DNA of 64,000 bases. Origin: Podospora pseudocomata (Eukaryota > Ascomycota > Sordariomycetes > Sordariales > Podosporaceae). The notes under the pieces were generated by a model, which was not told the origin of the DNA, searched no databases, and was given only the letters and a program-made list of their open reading frames with translations. Shown piece after piece: positions 23,820 to 35,112 of this stretch. The stretch covers positions 1,426,001 to 1,490,000 of the forward strand of contig NC_085891.1 in the NCBI RefSeq assembly GCF_035222375.1. The letters run 5' to 3'. The stretch's first letter is position 1; each line of letters opens with the position of its first letter. The translations under genes and the position numbers were made by a program.

Positions 23820-25056
23820 ACACCTGCTAGCCCCAGACCAGAAGAGCAACCGTGGTTGGGCAACGAGACCAGCACGCACGCACACGTGTTACACCCAGAC
23901 AGAGACGCCGTGCAGATATATCGAAACTTGAGTTTAGCCGGACCCGGACGCTAGCTTACATGGCTGCTGCTCGTGGACGAAAGCCGCCAGATGGAAACAG
24001 GGCAAAAGTGCCACAAAGCCCGAGGGGGGAGGGGAGTACGATTGACGTTGTAAGTGGGAGCCTCATTTGCTTTTTGTGACGACGAGTACCCAACGGAGCG
24101 CCCGACATGTGTACTCGTACGTGTCCCTCGTTGCCTCTGTTCACAGGGCAGACCCTTCTCTTAACGATCGGAAGAGGGTCGTTTTGTTACCTCCAGTTCA
24201 TTTGTGCGAATGAGCGATATTATTCCCCAGACTAGATGCTTTGCCGTCTGGTGTGCGGCATTTCTACCCCGCGACTTATAGAGTCGAGCATGGGAGCAAG
24301 AAGTGTGGTGCAGCAGCATGTTCTGCTTGGGCATTTCCCCGCAATTTCGAGATTCTGGGGTATTATATTGCTACGTGACAAGCCTTGACAAGCCTCGAGC
24401 AATTTGCCATTCCGCTTGCTTCGAGCAACTCTGGTGATCGGTCGTCAGCGGAAGAGGCAAGCCCGCTGAAATGTCCAGATACGTCACTTTCAAGCAGAGC
24501 GCCATCCCAGGTCCATTTCCATGGCCCAAGGGGTGGCACGGCAGGTGTGTAAACCATGCGGTGGAGACCAAAAAACAGTTTGATGCTGTGCAATGGAATG
24601 TTTCTTTAGTTTTTGGCTCAAAATTGGCGGTGTTGTGCATGGCCGGGCAACCCCTGGTTGATGTTTTTGGCGTGTAAGTGAGAAAGAGGCTGCTGAGGTC
24701 GTCTTTTGATTTTCCAGATCTCTATGTAGATGTGTTTGGACTGTGAACTTGATCGAGTAGCATGTACATGCGGACGAGAGATTTGTCACTCATAGTAACA
24801 ACTTCCATCACGGAAACAGATCCTCTGGCTTAGGACGTCAACCCTAGGGAGGGTTATGCCGGCCAAGTTGTCGTCAGTCCAATTTGATGACAAGAAAAAA
24901 GCAACTGACATCATCACCTCGGCTCTCGCAAGAGCTACCCTTTTGTTTTCATAACAAACCTAACCCATGACAATTTTTAGCCTCCTTCTTGGCTGAGCTG
25001 AGCCTTATCGAAACCCGAACAAAAACCAACCAACACATCGGCAATCCACTTACACG

Positions 25057-25060
25057 CTGT

Positions 25061-25091
<31 letters not shown>

Positions 25092-25111
25092 ACTGCTGCT
25101 ACTGCTGCTGT
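25057..25111. repeat. CTG/CTA trinucleotide tract
   Basis: About eighteen triplets, mostly CTG with three CTA interruptions spaced every nine bases after 25080. It lies some 600 bp upstream of the dehydrogenase start and is followed by a CT tract at 25147-25176. Confidence 0.92.
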
Positions 25112-25146
25112 GGAAAAAGTGAACTCCACCTTCCGCTTACGTCAAG

Positions 25147-25176
25147 CTCTCTCTCTCTATCTCTCTCTCTCTCTCT
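25147..25176. repeat. CT-rich tract
   Basis: Nearly pure CT dinucleotide repeat with one A interruption. Such pyrimidine tracts are common in fungal promoters and leaders. Confidence 0.85.
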
Positions 25177-25721
25177 TTTTAGTTGTTCTCAAGTGAGGGG
25201 AAGCGGAGTTCTGGAAACTTGGACAGCTTATGGGAGCTGCTCCGAAGTCGCAAATTTCCAGAAAGATGGGATTTTGCGGTTATTTATTATGGGATTTGTA
25301 GATTATAGAAGGAAGGGAAATGATGGAATTTGAGATGGGGACGGGAGTGTAGGTGCTCGGCAACCCCTCGGCCCGGTGACCGGACTTGGCGGTAGGTCAA
25401 TAGGACGTCGGAGACCACCGCTCGGTGTTGCTCGGCCGCGGGGAAGGGATGCGGGAGCGGGGGAGATGCAAGAGATACCTAGGCTCCGGGAGACGGGAAT
25501 GCACGCTCGGGACGATGTCGGGTCACGCCACTTGGATTTAAAAGGCTTCCAGAAAGAAAAATAATACTCTGGGTTCTTCTCTTGATAATACCATTGACTG
25601 TTGATTATTGCAACGAAAGATAAATTCAGGGGTAGGTTTGTGGTGACGTTGTCATGGCTAAGATGACCACCTCGACTGAAGAAACGGCGACTAATTATTG
25701 CAAAAGACAGACATCATCATC

Positions 25722-27141
25722 ATGGCGGAATCAATCCCAGAGACTATGAAAGCGGTGGTGTTTCACGGGCCGAAGAAGGTCGCCGTGGAGGAGAGGCCTG
25801 TTCCTAAGAGTATGTCTTTCACTCACTCACTCTCGCTCGCTCACTCACATCGCCACCACATTTCGGTTGTCATATGAGAACCCTCTCGTTTTCATGGGCA
25901 TATATACCCATAATGCCACCCAACACACTCTTGAACGTGGAAAATGCTGACATTACACCACAGTTAACCACCCCCTCGACGTCCTCGTCAAAGTAACCGC
26001 CACCGCCCTCTGCGGCTCGTAAGCCCCCTCCCTCCGCCTTATCCCTCCCCCCCCCCTTATCTCACTAACCCCCCTCTCCGCAGCGAACTTCACGTCTACC
26101 GCGGCCACCAACCCTCCCCAACAGGCTTCATCATGGGCCACGAATTCGTAGGCCACATCGTCGCCCTCGGCTCAGCCGTCACGTCCCTCAAAATCGGCGA
26201 CAAGGTCGTCTCCCCCTTCACAACCTCCTGCATGAACTGCTTCTACTGCAACCTAGGCTGCTCCTCCCGCTGCGCCCACTCCCTGTTATTCGGCTCCGAA
26301 AAGTTAGACGGCGCCCAGGCCGCGTACGTCCTCGTCCCGTTCGGCCCAGGAACCCTAACCGTCGCTCCCCCGTCCGATATCATCCCCGACCGGGCCCTCA
26401 TCCTCATGGCGGATATTTTTCCGACGGGGTACTTTGGCGCAAAGAACGCGTTTAGTCAGCTGCAGAAGCAGGAGGCGACAGAGGCGACGGTGGTGGTTAT
26501 TGGGTGTGGGCCTGTGGGGTTGTGTGCGATCATCAGTGCGATGGAGTATAAACCCAAGAAGCTTTTTGCTGTTGATGGGGTCAAGTCGAGGTTGGAATTG
26601 GCGAGGGGGCTCGGGGCGGAGCCGTTGGATTTGAATGAGCTTGGTAGGGAGGGGATTGTAAAGAGGGTGAGGGAGGTGACGGAGGGGAGGGGGGCGGACG
26701 CGGTGGTGGAGGTTGTGGGGTTGAGTCCTGCGTTGAGGACCGCGTTTGAGGTGTTGAGGCCGTTTGGGGTCGTGAGTAGTATTGGGGTGCACAATGGGGA
26801 GATTCCGTGGGGTGGGGATGAGGCTTATGGGTGAGTTCTGTGAGAGTACGACTGAAAGAGGGAACAAAAGGCTGACGATGGGGGATAATAGTAAAAACTT
26901 GAGGGTTCAAATGGGACGGTGCCCTGTCAGGTCGATCTTCGAGGAGGCGCTGCCTGTTCTGGCCAAGAACCAGGATCGGGTGAGGTATGTTACTTTGCTG
27001 CTGCTCCTGGGAGATGGTGGGTGAGATGCTGACGATGAGAATAGCTTCATGTTCGACAAGATCATGCCCCTTTCCGACGCAGTGGAGGGTTACGACCTCT
27101 TTGACAACATGAAGGTGCAAAAGGTGATTTTCGAGCCTTAA
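25722..27141 (+). CDS. zinc-dependent alcohol dehydrogenase (MDR family)
   Basis: NAD(P)-dependent medium-chain dehydrogenase/reductase; the substrate is unknown. Exons are 25722-25809, 25964-26018, 26084-26830, 26892-26984 and 27045-27141, giving 359 residues. Catalytic zinc ligands are Cys46 (ALCGSELH) and His67-Glu68 (MGHEFVGH). The structural zinc site has the standard C-x2-C-x2-C-x7-C spacing at Cys97, 100, 103 and 111. The nucleotide-binding turn is VVVIGCGPVGLCAI. Both zinc sites are intact, so an active enzyme is likely. Codon use changes sharply inside exon 3: C-ending before about 26410 and G/T-ending after. It is convergent with sen15; the stop codons are just 68 bp apart, with an A-rich spacer that probably serves both polyadenylation regions. 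Confidence 0.9.
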
Positions 27142-27209
27142 GCCCTCTCCATCTCCCCTTTCCACTACTGTCATAACAATGAAAAAAAATATATATATAA
27201 AAAAAAAAT

Positions 27210-27692
27210 TCAATTCTGCCTCGGCTTCACCAACCCATCATGCATCCAGTAATAAGTAACAGTCGAATCATCCTGCACCGTAGCCAACAACACCCTCTTC
27301 CCCCTCCTCGACCCTTTATACGCCAACCAGGGTGACCTCTCCTCCTCCTCCTTTGTAATCTCCATCGATCTAGGCGGTCTGGCGTCCAAAGCATCAAAAA
27401 CGGCGGCGAACTGAGCTGGGGACCATTTCTCCGAGAGGTGTAGAGGTAGAACCCATTCTAGCTCTGCCTCCTGCGGGATACGCCCCCCGTTGCCCATTTC
27501 TTTTTCTGCTCTGATGATCTCCACCTGCTCGTCCGGGTGGACGTAGAGGCGTTTGGGGGGCAGGCCGTAGAGGAGGGTCCGGGGGAGGTTGGGCTGGGTG
27601 TGGGGGTGGAGGGCGGTCCAGTCGTGTTGGTGTTGGAGGTTGTTGAGGACTATGGTTGTGAGGGCTGAGGTGCGTTGGTTGAGGGTGGTCAT
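27210..27692 (-). CDS. sen15: tRNA-splicing endonuclease subunit Sen15
   Basis: Structural subunit of the heterotetrameric endonuclease that removes introns from pre-tRNA; it has the nuclease fold but no catalytic triad. Single coding exon, 160 residues. Recognisable conserved segments are RLYVHPDEQVEIIRAEKE, EWVLPLHLSEKWSPAQFAAV and the C-terminal RVLLATVQDDSTVTYYWMHD ending GLVKPRQN. Upstream, a good donor at 27756 and acceptor at 27703 would remove 54 bp. The joined frame runs into a stop before any ATG, so this is probably an intron in the 5' untranslated region and the ATG at 27692 is used. Convergent with the dehydrogenase. Confidence 0.82.
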   Translation of the reverse strand: MTTLNQRTSALTTIVLNNLQHQHDWTALHPHTQPNLPRTLLYGLPPKRLYVHPDEQVEIIRAEKEMGNGGRIPQEAELEWVLPLHLSEKWSPAQFAAVFDALDARPPRSMEITKEEEERSPWLAYKGSRRGKRVLLATVQDDSTVTYYWMHDGLVKPRQN

Positions 27693-28337
27693 TTTGGAGT
27701 ATCTGGGGTGGTTAGTTTTGAGTTTGGTAGTGTTGAGGGGTGAAGGGTGAACTCACATGGATGAGAGGGCTTGTGGATTTGTGAGATGAAATTCTCACCC
27801 TCACTCACAAATAATGAATTTTAGTGGACTTTTTGGTGGTGGTGGTGGTGATGGGGCCCTTGACGTTGGAAGAACGCCCAGGCGGGAAGCCACTGTGAAT
27901 TGTGGGGGCCTGATCCCCTGAGCAAAAGTGGGGACACGGTCTAGGGATTTGCAACACCTTAACCATGGGATTCTTTTCCTGGAAGACTTGTCGTCAAACA
28001 CCTGGCTTCTCGGCCATAGTAAATACACTTGAGCATCTGCTATAAGCTTATTGTTTATCCAGTTGATCCAAGAAGACAGTGTTATATGCTCGGCTCTGTT
28101 AGACCACCTCAACAGACATTCATTGTCCCAAGAACCATGATTTCTCAACCATCATCAATTACACCCTCATGACTAAACCAATCTGATCTCCTTCAGTAAA
28201 CTTTCCAAAAACATGTACACAAATTCCAAACCCTCTTCCCTTGTCAAAGGCAAGCCATCACTAGAACACCTTCAAACTCCATCCCCCCCCCCCGCCCACA
28301 ACTCCTAGTCTATCTAAACCACCCAAATCGCAGAACC
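27693..28337. other. intergenic sen15 to aminopeptidase
   Basis: Holds the sen15 promoter, including a likely leader intron at 27703-27756, and the 3' end of the aminopeptidase gene. A C run occurs near 28285-28295. No additional gene seen. Confidence 0.45.
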
Positions 28338-30195
28338 TCAGCTGGGATTCATAACCTTCAACACCTCCTCAATCTCCCTCGGCACATCCGTCAAATTTTC
28401 GTACCCAGTCTTGGTAACCAGGATATCATCCTCGATCCTCACCCCTCCCAAATCCCAGTACTGCTCCAACGCCTTCTTGTTGATAAAGTGAGCGTGGTAC
28501 GGAACGTCAAGGAAGTAAGCCCTGAGGTACTCCTTGCAAAAGTAACTGTTTCCTCTGTCAGCATCTCACCCTCATCACATCATCACAGGAAAAAAAAAAA
28601 AAAAAAAAACTCACATCCCCGGCTCAACAGTAACCACCATCCCCTCCTCCAACCTCTGCCTCCCACCCCCAGCCGACCTCTTGGCCTTCTGCATCTGCAC
28701 CACCCCCTTCACCTGCCCATCCCCACCACCCCCCTCCTTCATCTCATCCCTAAACATAACCGCCAACGTCTCCGGCAGCACCAGCTCCCTCTTGCTCGGA
28801 CTCAACCTACACCTCGCACTCTTCACCCCACCCGCCGGACCCAAACTGCCCTTGCTATCCAGCAGCAACCTCTCCCTCCCACTAACATCATGCACCTCCA
28901 ACCCGACATGGTGTCCCAACCCATGAGGAAAAAACCCCGCTATCGTCCCCCTGGCCAGAATCTCCTCCTTGGTCCCGTTATGCAAAATCCCCAGCCTCAA
29001 CAGCTCCTCAATCGCCACCTTGCAAGCGTGGAGATGCAACGAAGAGTAGACAACCCCAGGCTTGATCCTCTCAACACACTCCCTCTGCATCCTTAGCACA
29101 GCATTATAAATCGCCTTCGCCTCTGCCGAAAAGCTCCCTGGAATAGGGTACGTCCTCGTAATGTCAGACGCATAACAATTCCACTCACACCCCGCGTCCA
29201 AAACCACGAACTGATGCGGCTTAAGTGGCGCGTTGTTGCTGTCGTAGTGAAGCGTCGACGCCGCCGGCCCGGCACCGGCAATGATGGGGTACGCCTGCGT
29301 GTGCGCCCCCTGAGCAATACAATACCCTGCGAAAATAGCCTCCAGCTCCCGCTCGTTGCCGAGACGGCTCAGCCGTGACAAGGCAGCCCTGTGCGCGGCC
29401 GAGGAAACCGCATTCGCCCGCCGGATCTGCGCAATCTCATAGTCCGTCTTGACAACCCTCGCGTTCTCGATCGCGGGGCGAAGGGAGTGGGTGTCAATCT
29501 GCACGACACCCTTGGGGGATTCCAGCTGGGGGGCTTGATCGGGGTGGAGGACGTAGATGGACGCGCCCGGGGTCAAGCTGGCGCAGATGTACCTGTTCAC
29601 ACCGGCCACGTACCGGACCTCGTCGACGTCGGTGGACGCCCTGACTTCTTCCAGGGTCGGGGTGCGGCCGTACCAGAGGATGGTGCGGGGGTCGGTGTAG
29701 GGGATCCAGAGGATGAGGTGGTCCTTGTGAAGATCATAAGTGACGGCGCAGCCTGGAAAGTTGGCGCCGGTGAGGTAGTAAAAGTGGCGGCGCTGGCGGA
29801 AGGCGGGGCCTTGGTCCGAGTCCTCGTAGTACTTGTCTTCGGCTCCGGGGAGGTAGATGATGCCGTTGGCGGTGGGGGTGAGCTTGGAAGCCACTTTTGT
29901 GACGTGGGTTTTGGCGGGAAACTTGATCTTCTCGTGAAGCCAGGCTGCGTTGGGAGGGGTGCCGTAGTCGGTCCAGGAGGCGGACCGCTTGTTGTTCCCG
30001 CGGGTTGCCGGCGAGGTCGGGGATGAAGAACCCGACGACGAGTTCTTGTGTGCTTTCGGGAGCTTGACTTCGATGGCGCTGTGTTTTGCAATATCAGCCA
30101 ACATGTCCTGTTATCATACAGCTCACTCACACCAAGCGGTGTACTAACAGAGCATCAAACTCATCCACCATGACCAGGTCGTGATCGACCTCCAT
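28338..30195 (-). CDS. Xaa-Pro aminopeptidase / prolidase family (M24B)
   Basis: Dinuclear metal peptidase that removes residues N-terminal to proline or cleaves Xaa-Pro dipeptides; probably cytosolic since no signal sequence is seen. Exons are 30149-30195, 28615-30078 and 28338-28545, giving 572 residues. The start [20 protein letters not shown] and the acceptor at 30079 were chosen because they keep frame and match the family start. An insert rich in Ser/Lys lies at about 25-55. The creatinase-N-like domain spans about 60-230. The metal site is visible as [34 protein letters not shown] across the second intron, and [11 protein letters not shown]. An insert of some 70 residues, Lys/Gly-rich, sits between the last His motif and TVEPG. 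A 20-T tract follows the second donor. Confidence 0.9.
28590..28609. repeat. A20 homopolymer inside an intron
   Basis: Uninterrupted run of 20 A on the + strand, i.e. a T tract directly after the GTGAG donor of the second aminopeptidase intron. Length is likely to vary between isolates. Confidence 0.9.
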
Positions 30196-31861
30196 TTTGA
30201 CTGCTGTTTATGTCCTTGTCTCACGGCTGCTCCCAAAGATGCCTCACTGGCTCGCAGCTCTCGATATGTGAGTGGCAGGCCCGGGCTATCCGATTGAGAT
30301 GAGATATGAGAGGATGACGAGAGAGGGAGAGCGGGGTTGGTTCGAGCTGGTCTATGATTATTCAAAGCGGCGGTGTCTCGTTTTCGTCCCAAGAACCGGA
30401 CCGGCAGTGGGCAATCTTTTAGCGACAAAAAAAAATCCCGATGGTGCCGATGGAGCTAGAACCGTTTCTGTTGAATTAAATAAAAAATCCCCCAACAGAA
30501 AATCTGGAGGAGGCTGAAAGTTGGCAGCGGTTTATGAGGGTGTACTGTGGTGGTAGTGTCGCGAGTGACGCTTCTTATCGCGATAACGGTGGGCTGAGTG
30601 ACGATAGGTAACCACCTTGCTTGCAGGGGTCTGGCAAGATGATGTTATCACCGTTCAACACTGTCGTCAGTGGACTGCACTGGAACAGTATATGTATGGC
30701 GATCCGTATACACAAACGAAGAGGGTGGAGGAGAAAAGAAAAGAAGTCAACCCCAGGAGGTCTCGTGGCAGATCCCAAAGCGGTTATAGAGGCTGACCCT
30801 CCCACATTATTAGTCTGCTCTACTCCCCTCCAGCACGCATGTGAAAAAAGAAGGTTGCGCGTTGCGTCCCGTCCGTCGGGTGTACCGGACTCGGGTCTAG
30901 CCAGTCCAGAAGAGCAAAAACGAGACCGTTTAATTGGATCGGCCGGCTTGTGCGTTGCCGAACAGAAAGAGAGGCAGAGAGCGCTGCTTTGTCACGAACC
31001 AACCCAACAAGATGGTTGTCTTTGTTGGTGGATCTAATAAAACGTCAGGCCAGTTTTTGGTGACGGTTGAATCGTTTCAAGTACCACAGAAACGAAAAGT
31101 CGGCAGAAACCGTTCGTGGCTGGGTAAGTAGACAACCACGGCAAGTCTTAGACGTGGGTAAATTCTCACGCCCTTCCAGTCTAAAAAGTCGACATGAGCA
31201 CTCGGGCGCGCCCTATCGAGCCAGTCCAGGTCTGTCCCTGACTCGTCAAATCCCAAATAGCTGGTTTTCGCACACCAAGAATAGCAGTAAAGACCCATGA
31301 ATTCTTTCTTCTTAGCCTCGAACTCTATCTTGCTGACCGTGGTGTCTTTCCGCTCTCTTCCGCCATATCTATCATTTTCTTTTGCGTCCTATTACATGTA
31401 CAACCCCCAATGATGAATCGCTTCATCTCATTAAAACAAGAAAACCTACATCTCGGACTCCTCGTGTATTCCATGCTGTCCTAACAGACCTCGGCCCACA
31501 ATCCTCCCCCTCAAACTTCGTCCTGTTTTCCATGCACCATTCCGCTCTTTTGGGTATCAGGCCGCGACTAAAATGCAAAAGAAACGCTCTGTTGGGTCCA
31601 GCAACAATCCTTATTTCCTCTAGCCCGTGCCTCTTTAACCCACCAATGAATTTCCCAACCCAGTTTCCTTGACCCCGAACCCCAGACTTCGCCCAGCGAT
31701 GCCGTATAAAGTTTATAAGTGTCGTGCATAAGTGTTGTGCTGGCGCTAGGCCGAGCATCTTTGTGCCTGGAACGAAAACCTCGTGGTCCCTCCCCCTGAC
31801 CCCAACTTAAAAGCTCTGCATCTAGCGTGCTGTTTTGTTGTCTTCCACCTCATCCATGTGT
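30196..31861. other. intergenic aminopeptidase to Zn2Cys6 gene
   Basis: 1.7 kb with the aminopeptidase promoter on the left and the Zn2Cys6 3' untranslated region on the right. No coding or RNA gene supported. Confidence 0.5.
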
Positions 31862-34800
31862 CTATCGGTACCCGGAATTTTGCTGAAGCATGTCGTCCCA
31901 CTCCCCTGTCGTGAAGTCCGGTTCGCCCATAATGTCTTCCATCATATCCCTCTGTTGAGGCTGCCCCTGGTGATGTGGGCCTGCGTGTGAGGCCAGGCCC
32001 TGCGGAGAAGCATGGGGCTGACCATGCCTGGGGGAAGGCTGCATCGCAATCATGTTGGCCGTGTTGTACATCTGCGTCGCCGGGCTCATCGTATGCGGAG
32101 GTCCTTGCCCCTGAGACATCAGATACGGTGGGATCGGACCCATCAGTTGGCCCTCGATGTCATCGTAGATATTAGGCATGTAAAACTGCATGGAGGGTGC
32201 CGGAGGTTGCCCTGGAAGCCCGTGCGGATGTCCCGGTCGAGCATGGTGCCCAGCAGGGTCCATTAGCGGCGCATTGGGATACGCAAAAGGGTCGCCGGTG
32301 GGAAACATCATGGCGTCAACTTTATAGACCGGGTTTGCGCCTTGCGGGTGTCCCTGCGGAAAGGTTTGGGCATGTCTCGGGGCAGGAGCCATATGCGCGG
32401 CTCTGGCTTCGGGAGTTCCCCGGCCCAACGTCAAATCCATTGGCAGTAGGTCCTGCAGATTGGAAAAGTTTTGACTCGCCAAGCTGCCCTGCGGAAGACC
32501 CAATGCGTCAAACGAGGATGTCCTCTGAGGAGGCAGCCGTGCTTCCCGCCGAAGGGCGCCAGTGGGTGGGCGAATCACCTCCTCGGACCTGCGCTGGGGA
32601 ACGTCATCTTGCACTCCTGGCCGGGCTGGAAGGACCACGCTCGATTTCGATCCCGCAGGCGCTGCGCGTTTCTTGGAGGGCATTGGTCGTGTCGATGCTT
32701 TCTTGAGCCGTTCTGGCAGTTGTTCAAACAAGGGCTATGGTATGTTAGAGCCATCGTCATGGCGAATTTGAAAACGACAATTTCTCGACTTACATTCAGG
32801 GCATTTGTGATCCGATCCGCTGCTAGACTGCGTTGAGCCAGACTCGCGATAACCTCCCGCCCGGCTTTGGCATCTGCTAGTATCTCGGCAGCTCCAGCCT
32901 TGTCGGGATTTTCCAGAACGTAGTATATCAAAGAGAGAATGGCGAAGAATTGTGAATAGAGAATAAACCAGTAAGGCCCGATCAGCACCGCCTGTTTGCG
33001 AATTTCGATTCCGATATGCACAATGTTTCGAGAAACGCTGACACCCGCGGCAGCACAGTTGTAGTATCGATCGTCAATCTTCTTGCCGGCCGTCTGACGT
33101 GGGGAGATGTAGTGAAGAAACGGACGGTACAGCATCATCTGGACATGGGCGTAGCCAAATCTCAGCAGAGTTCGAACTCTACGGACCTGGCGTTAGTGCT
33201 CGTCCAAGTTGTCAGCAAGAAAGTGTTGGCGTACCTGATAACCTCGATTGGCCCATCCGGGCTGGGGCGCCAATGTGTAGGGAGCTGTTCGTGCCACTCC
33301 TGGAGCTCGGCCTCAATCTCCTTGATCCGGGCATAGCTGATCATGTATCTCGAGTTCACCCGTCCCTGATTCACACAATCCTCGACAGCCTTGACAGGAT
33401 AAATGTACTTGACAACCTTTGTCAAAATGGCCATGAGCCTCGTGTGGGCATTGAAAGCTTCGAAAAAGGAAGGCGTGCCTGGCGGAGGTGTAAGTATAGC
33501 CTCGCTCGTAATGTATTCATCATCCACCTCGGTCGGCATGGGCTGGTCGACATCGTCGTCGTGGAGCAAGAGAGGGAATCCCAAGATTGCTGAAATGTAG
33601 ATGTCCATTTGCCGGACAACATGGAACACGCGCCGTCTCGTTTCATCCTCAATCGGCGTGATCTTTTCGTGTGCTAAATGGCGATGGAGCCCCATTCGCA
33701 GGCTAGAACGTAGAGCAATGCCGAGAAAGGCATAGCAGCCGCTGATATTGCTTGTTGCTTGTAAGAAAAGAATCATGTAGACCAAGCCTTGTAAAGAAAC
33801 CATATCCCGGCACTCGGCCACATCTTGTAGGATCATCCGAGCGGATGTGTAATACTTGATTCTGAAACCAGTGTTAGAAAGCACGAATAGGAAGGCTTCA
33901 GGGACGAGACACCTACCCTTGTTCAACAGCCGCCTTGTACGAGGACGGTCCGTCTCCAGCCTCAACATCCGAGACATCGTAAACACAACCTAGGGCCAGC
34001 ACCGAATAGAGAAGCCCGAGGAATCTGTGCTCATCATTTCCCCAGGCCTCCTGAGGTGTCGAATACAGCTTGTCAAACTTTTCGTAAAACGAAGGTTGGT
34101 GGACAACCCGCAAGAGACATGTTGCACAGTTGAAGGAGTAGTAACAAAGTGTGCGGGCCCTGTCCTGGGCCGGAAGATCATAGATATTGGGAGGAGCTGG
34201 CGTGTTGGATGCCGTTGAGGGTTCCCAGGGCGAGCCGGCGTTGGAGCGAGGGGAGTCGAGGCTGAACATGCCGGCCGGGCGAGATGGTCGCGGCAGAAAG
34301 GGGATGCGGTAGTCGTTGCCCAACAGCCCCTCGAAATGCTCCTTCATCCTCCTCAGAAAAACCGCTCCCGAGGAGTTGCCATGGAAGTCCCATTCTCCGC
34401 CTTCGTTGATGTCAAGCTGCCCAATGGACTCGATCATGGACATGATCTGGGCATCCTGGCTTTCTGTTTTCTCCTGGGCTGGCGGCGTGTCTGATTTGGC
34501 TTTGGCCGCCTGCGCTCTAGTATTTTGTCTGTTGCGGAACTCCTGTTGGACTGACGGGTCAAGATTCGGGTCGCTGAGGTCGACATCTGGCATAAACTTG
34601 CGAAGGAGCGTCTCTGCACGCTGGAGCCTCGCCTCCAAGGCCTCGATATACTGCGGAGCTGGGTTCCTGCGGCGGTTAGAGGGTTTGTCATAGGTGCACT
34701 CTGAGAACTCGGTCAGCAAAACAACAGCAGGAGGCCGAAGAAAACTCGTTTGGTGCTCACCATAGCTGTAGACAGAGCAATGAGTGCAAGGCTGCTTGCC

Positions 34801-35112
34801 ATCACACTTGATCTTCTTTCTGCGACACTCATCGCATGCTCGCGTGACCCGGCGACGCTTCTGCAGGGGCATGCTCGGGGCATCGCCAGCGCCATCTTGG
34901 GATTCAGGGGCCTCGGAATCTACCTTGCCGGTGTCCTGGGCTGCAGACTTTAGGCTCTCGGTGGGGGAGCCATGTTCTTCCTGCGACAAGTCTGCCGACT
35001 CATCATCAGACATGCCGGGGGGACTGTTGGCGCTCCTCCGGTTGGGCTGCGGTGCCTGCGAGGAGGGACGAGTTCGGCGACGTGTTTTGTTTTCCACAGA
35101 GGGTTCTGTCAT
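31862..35112 (-). CDS. Zn(II)2Cys6 transcription factor with Fungal_trans domain
   Basis: Probable nuclear regulator; targets unknown. Exons are 34761-35112, 33917-34700, 33235-33861, 32794-33178 and 31862-32734, giving 1006 residues. The zinc cluster has perfect C-x2-C-x6-C-x5-C-x2-C-x6-C spacing at Cys93, 96, 103, 109, 112 and 119, flanked by KRRRVTRACDECRRKKIKC. A linker and short coiled coil (QYIEALEARLQRAETLLRKF) follow at about 135-155. The Fungal_trans middle homology region spans about 350-700 (FYEKFDKLY, RMGLHRHLAHEKI, DETRRRVFHVVRQMDIYISA). The last 290 residues are rich in Pro, Gln, Met and His with an acidic end (DDMLQQNSGYR), resembling an activation region. Intron one lies between Cys5 and Cys6 of the cluster. 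The first ATG in frame was used. The XlnR, FacB and AmyR-type clusters I know differ, so no symbol is given. Confidence 0.9.

Larger units (their letters stand above)
20939..25721. other. gene-free 4.8-kb stretch between C2H2 gene and ADH
   Basis: This is the largest gap in the window. It should hold the promoter and leader of the C2H2 gene on the left and of the dehydrogenase on the right. It carries five simple-repeat tracts: (ACA)n at 21248-21278, a 12-G run at 22882-22893, (TG)11 at 23798-23819, a CTG/CTA tract at 25057-25111 and a CT tract at 25147-25176. Frames up to about 175 codons occur but lack an ATG and family resemblance. Confidence 0.5.

Noticed and set aside
24989-25333. Frame coding a poly-Cys/Tyr run
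   Set aside because: The run is the CTG/CTA microsatellite read in one frame; no ATG start.
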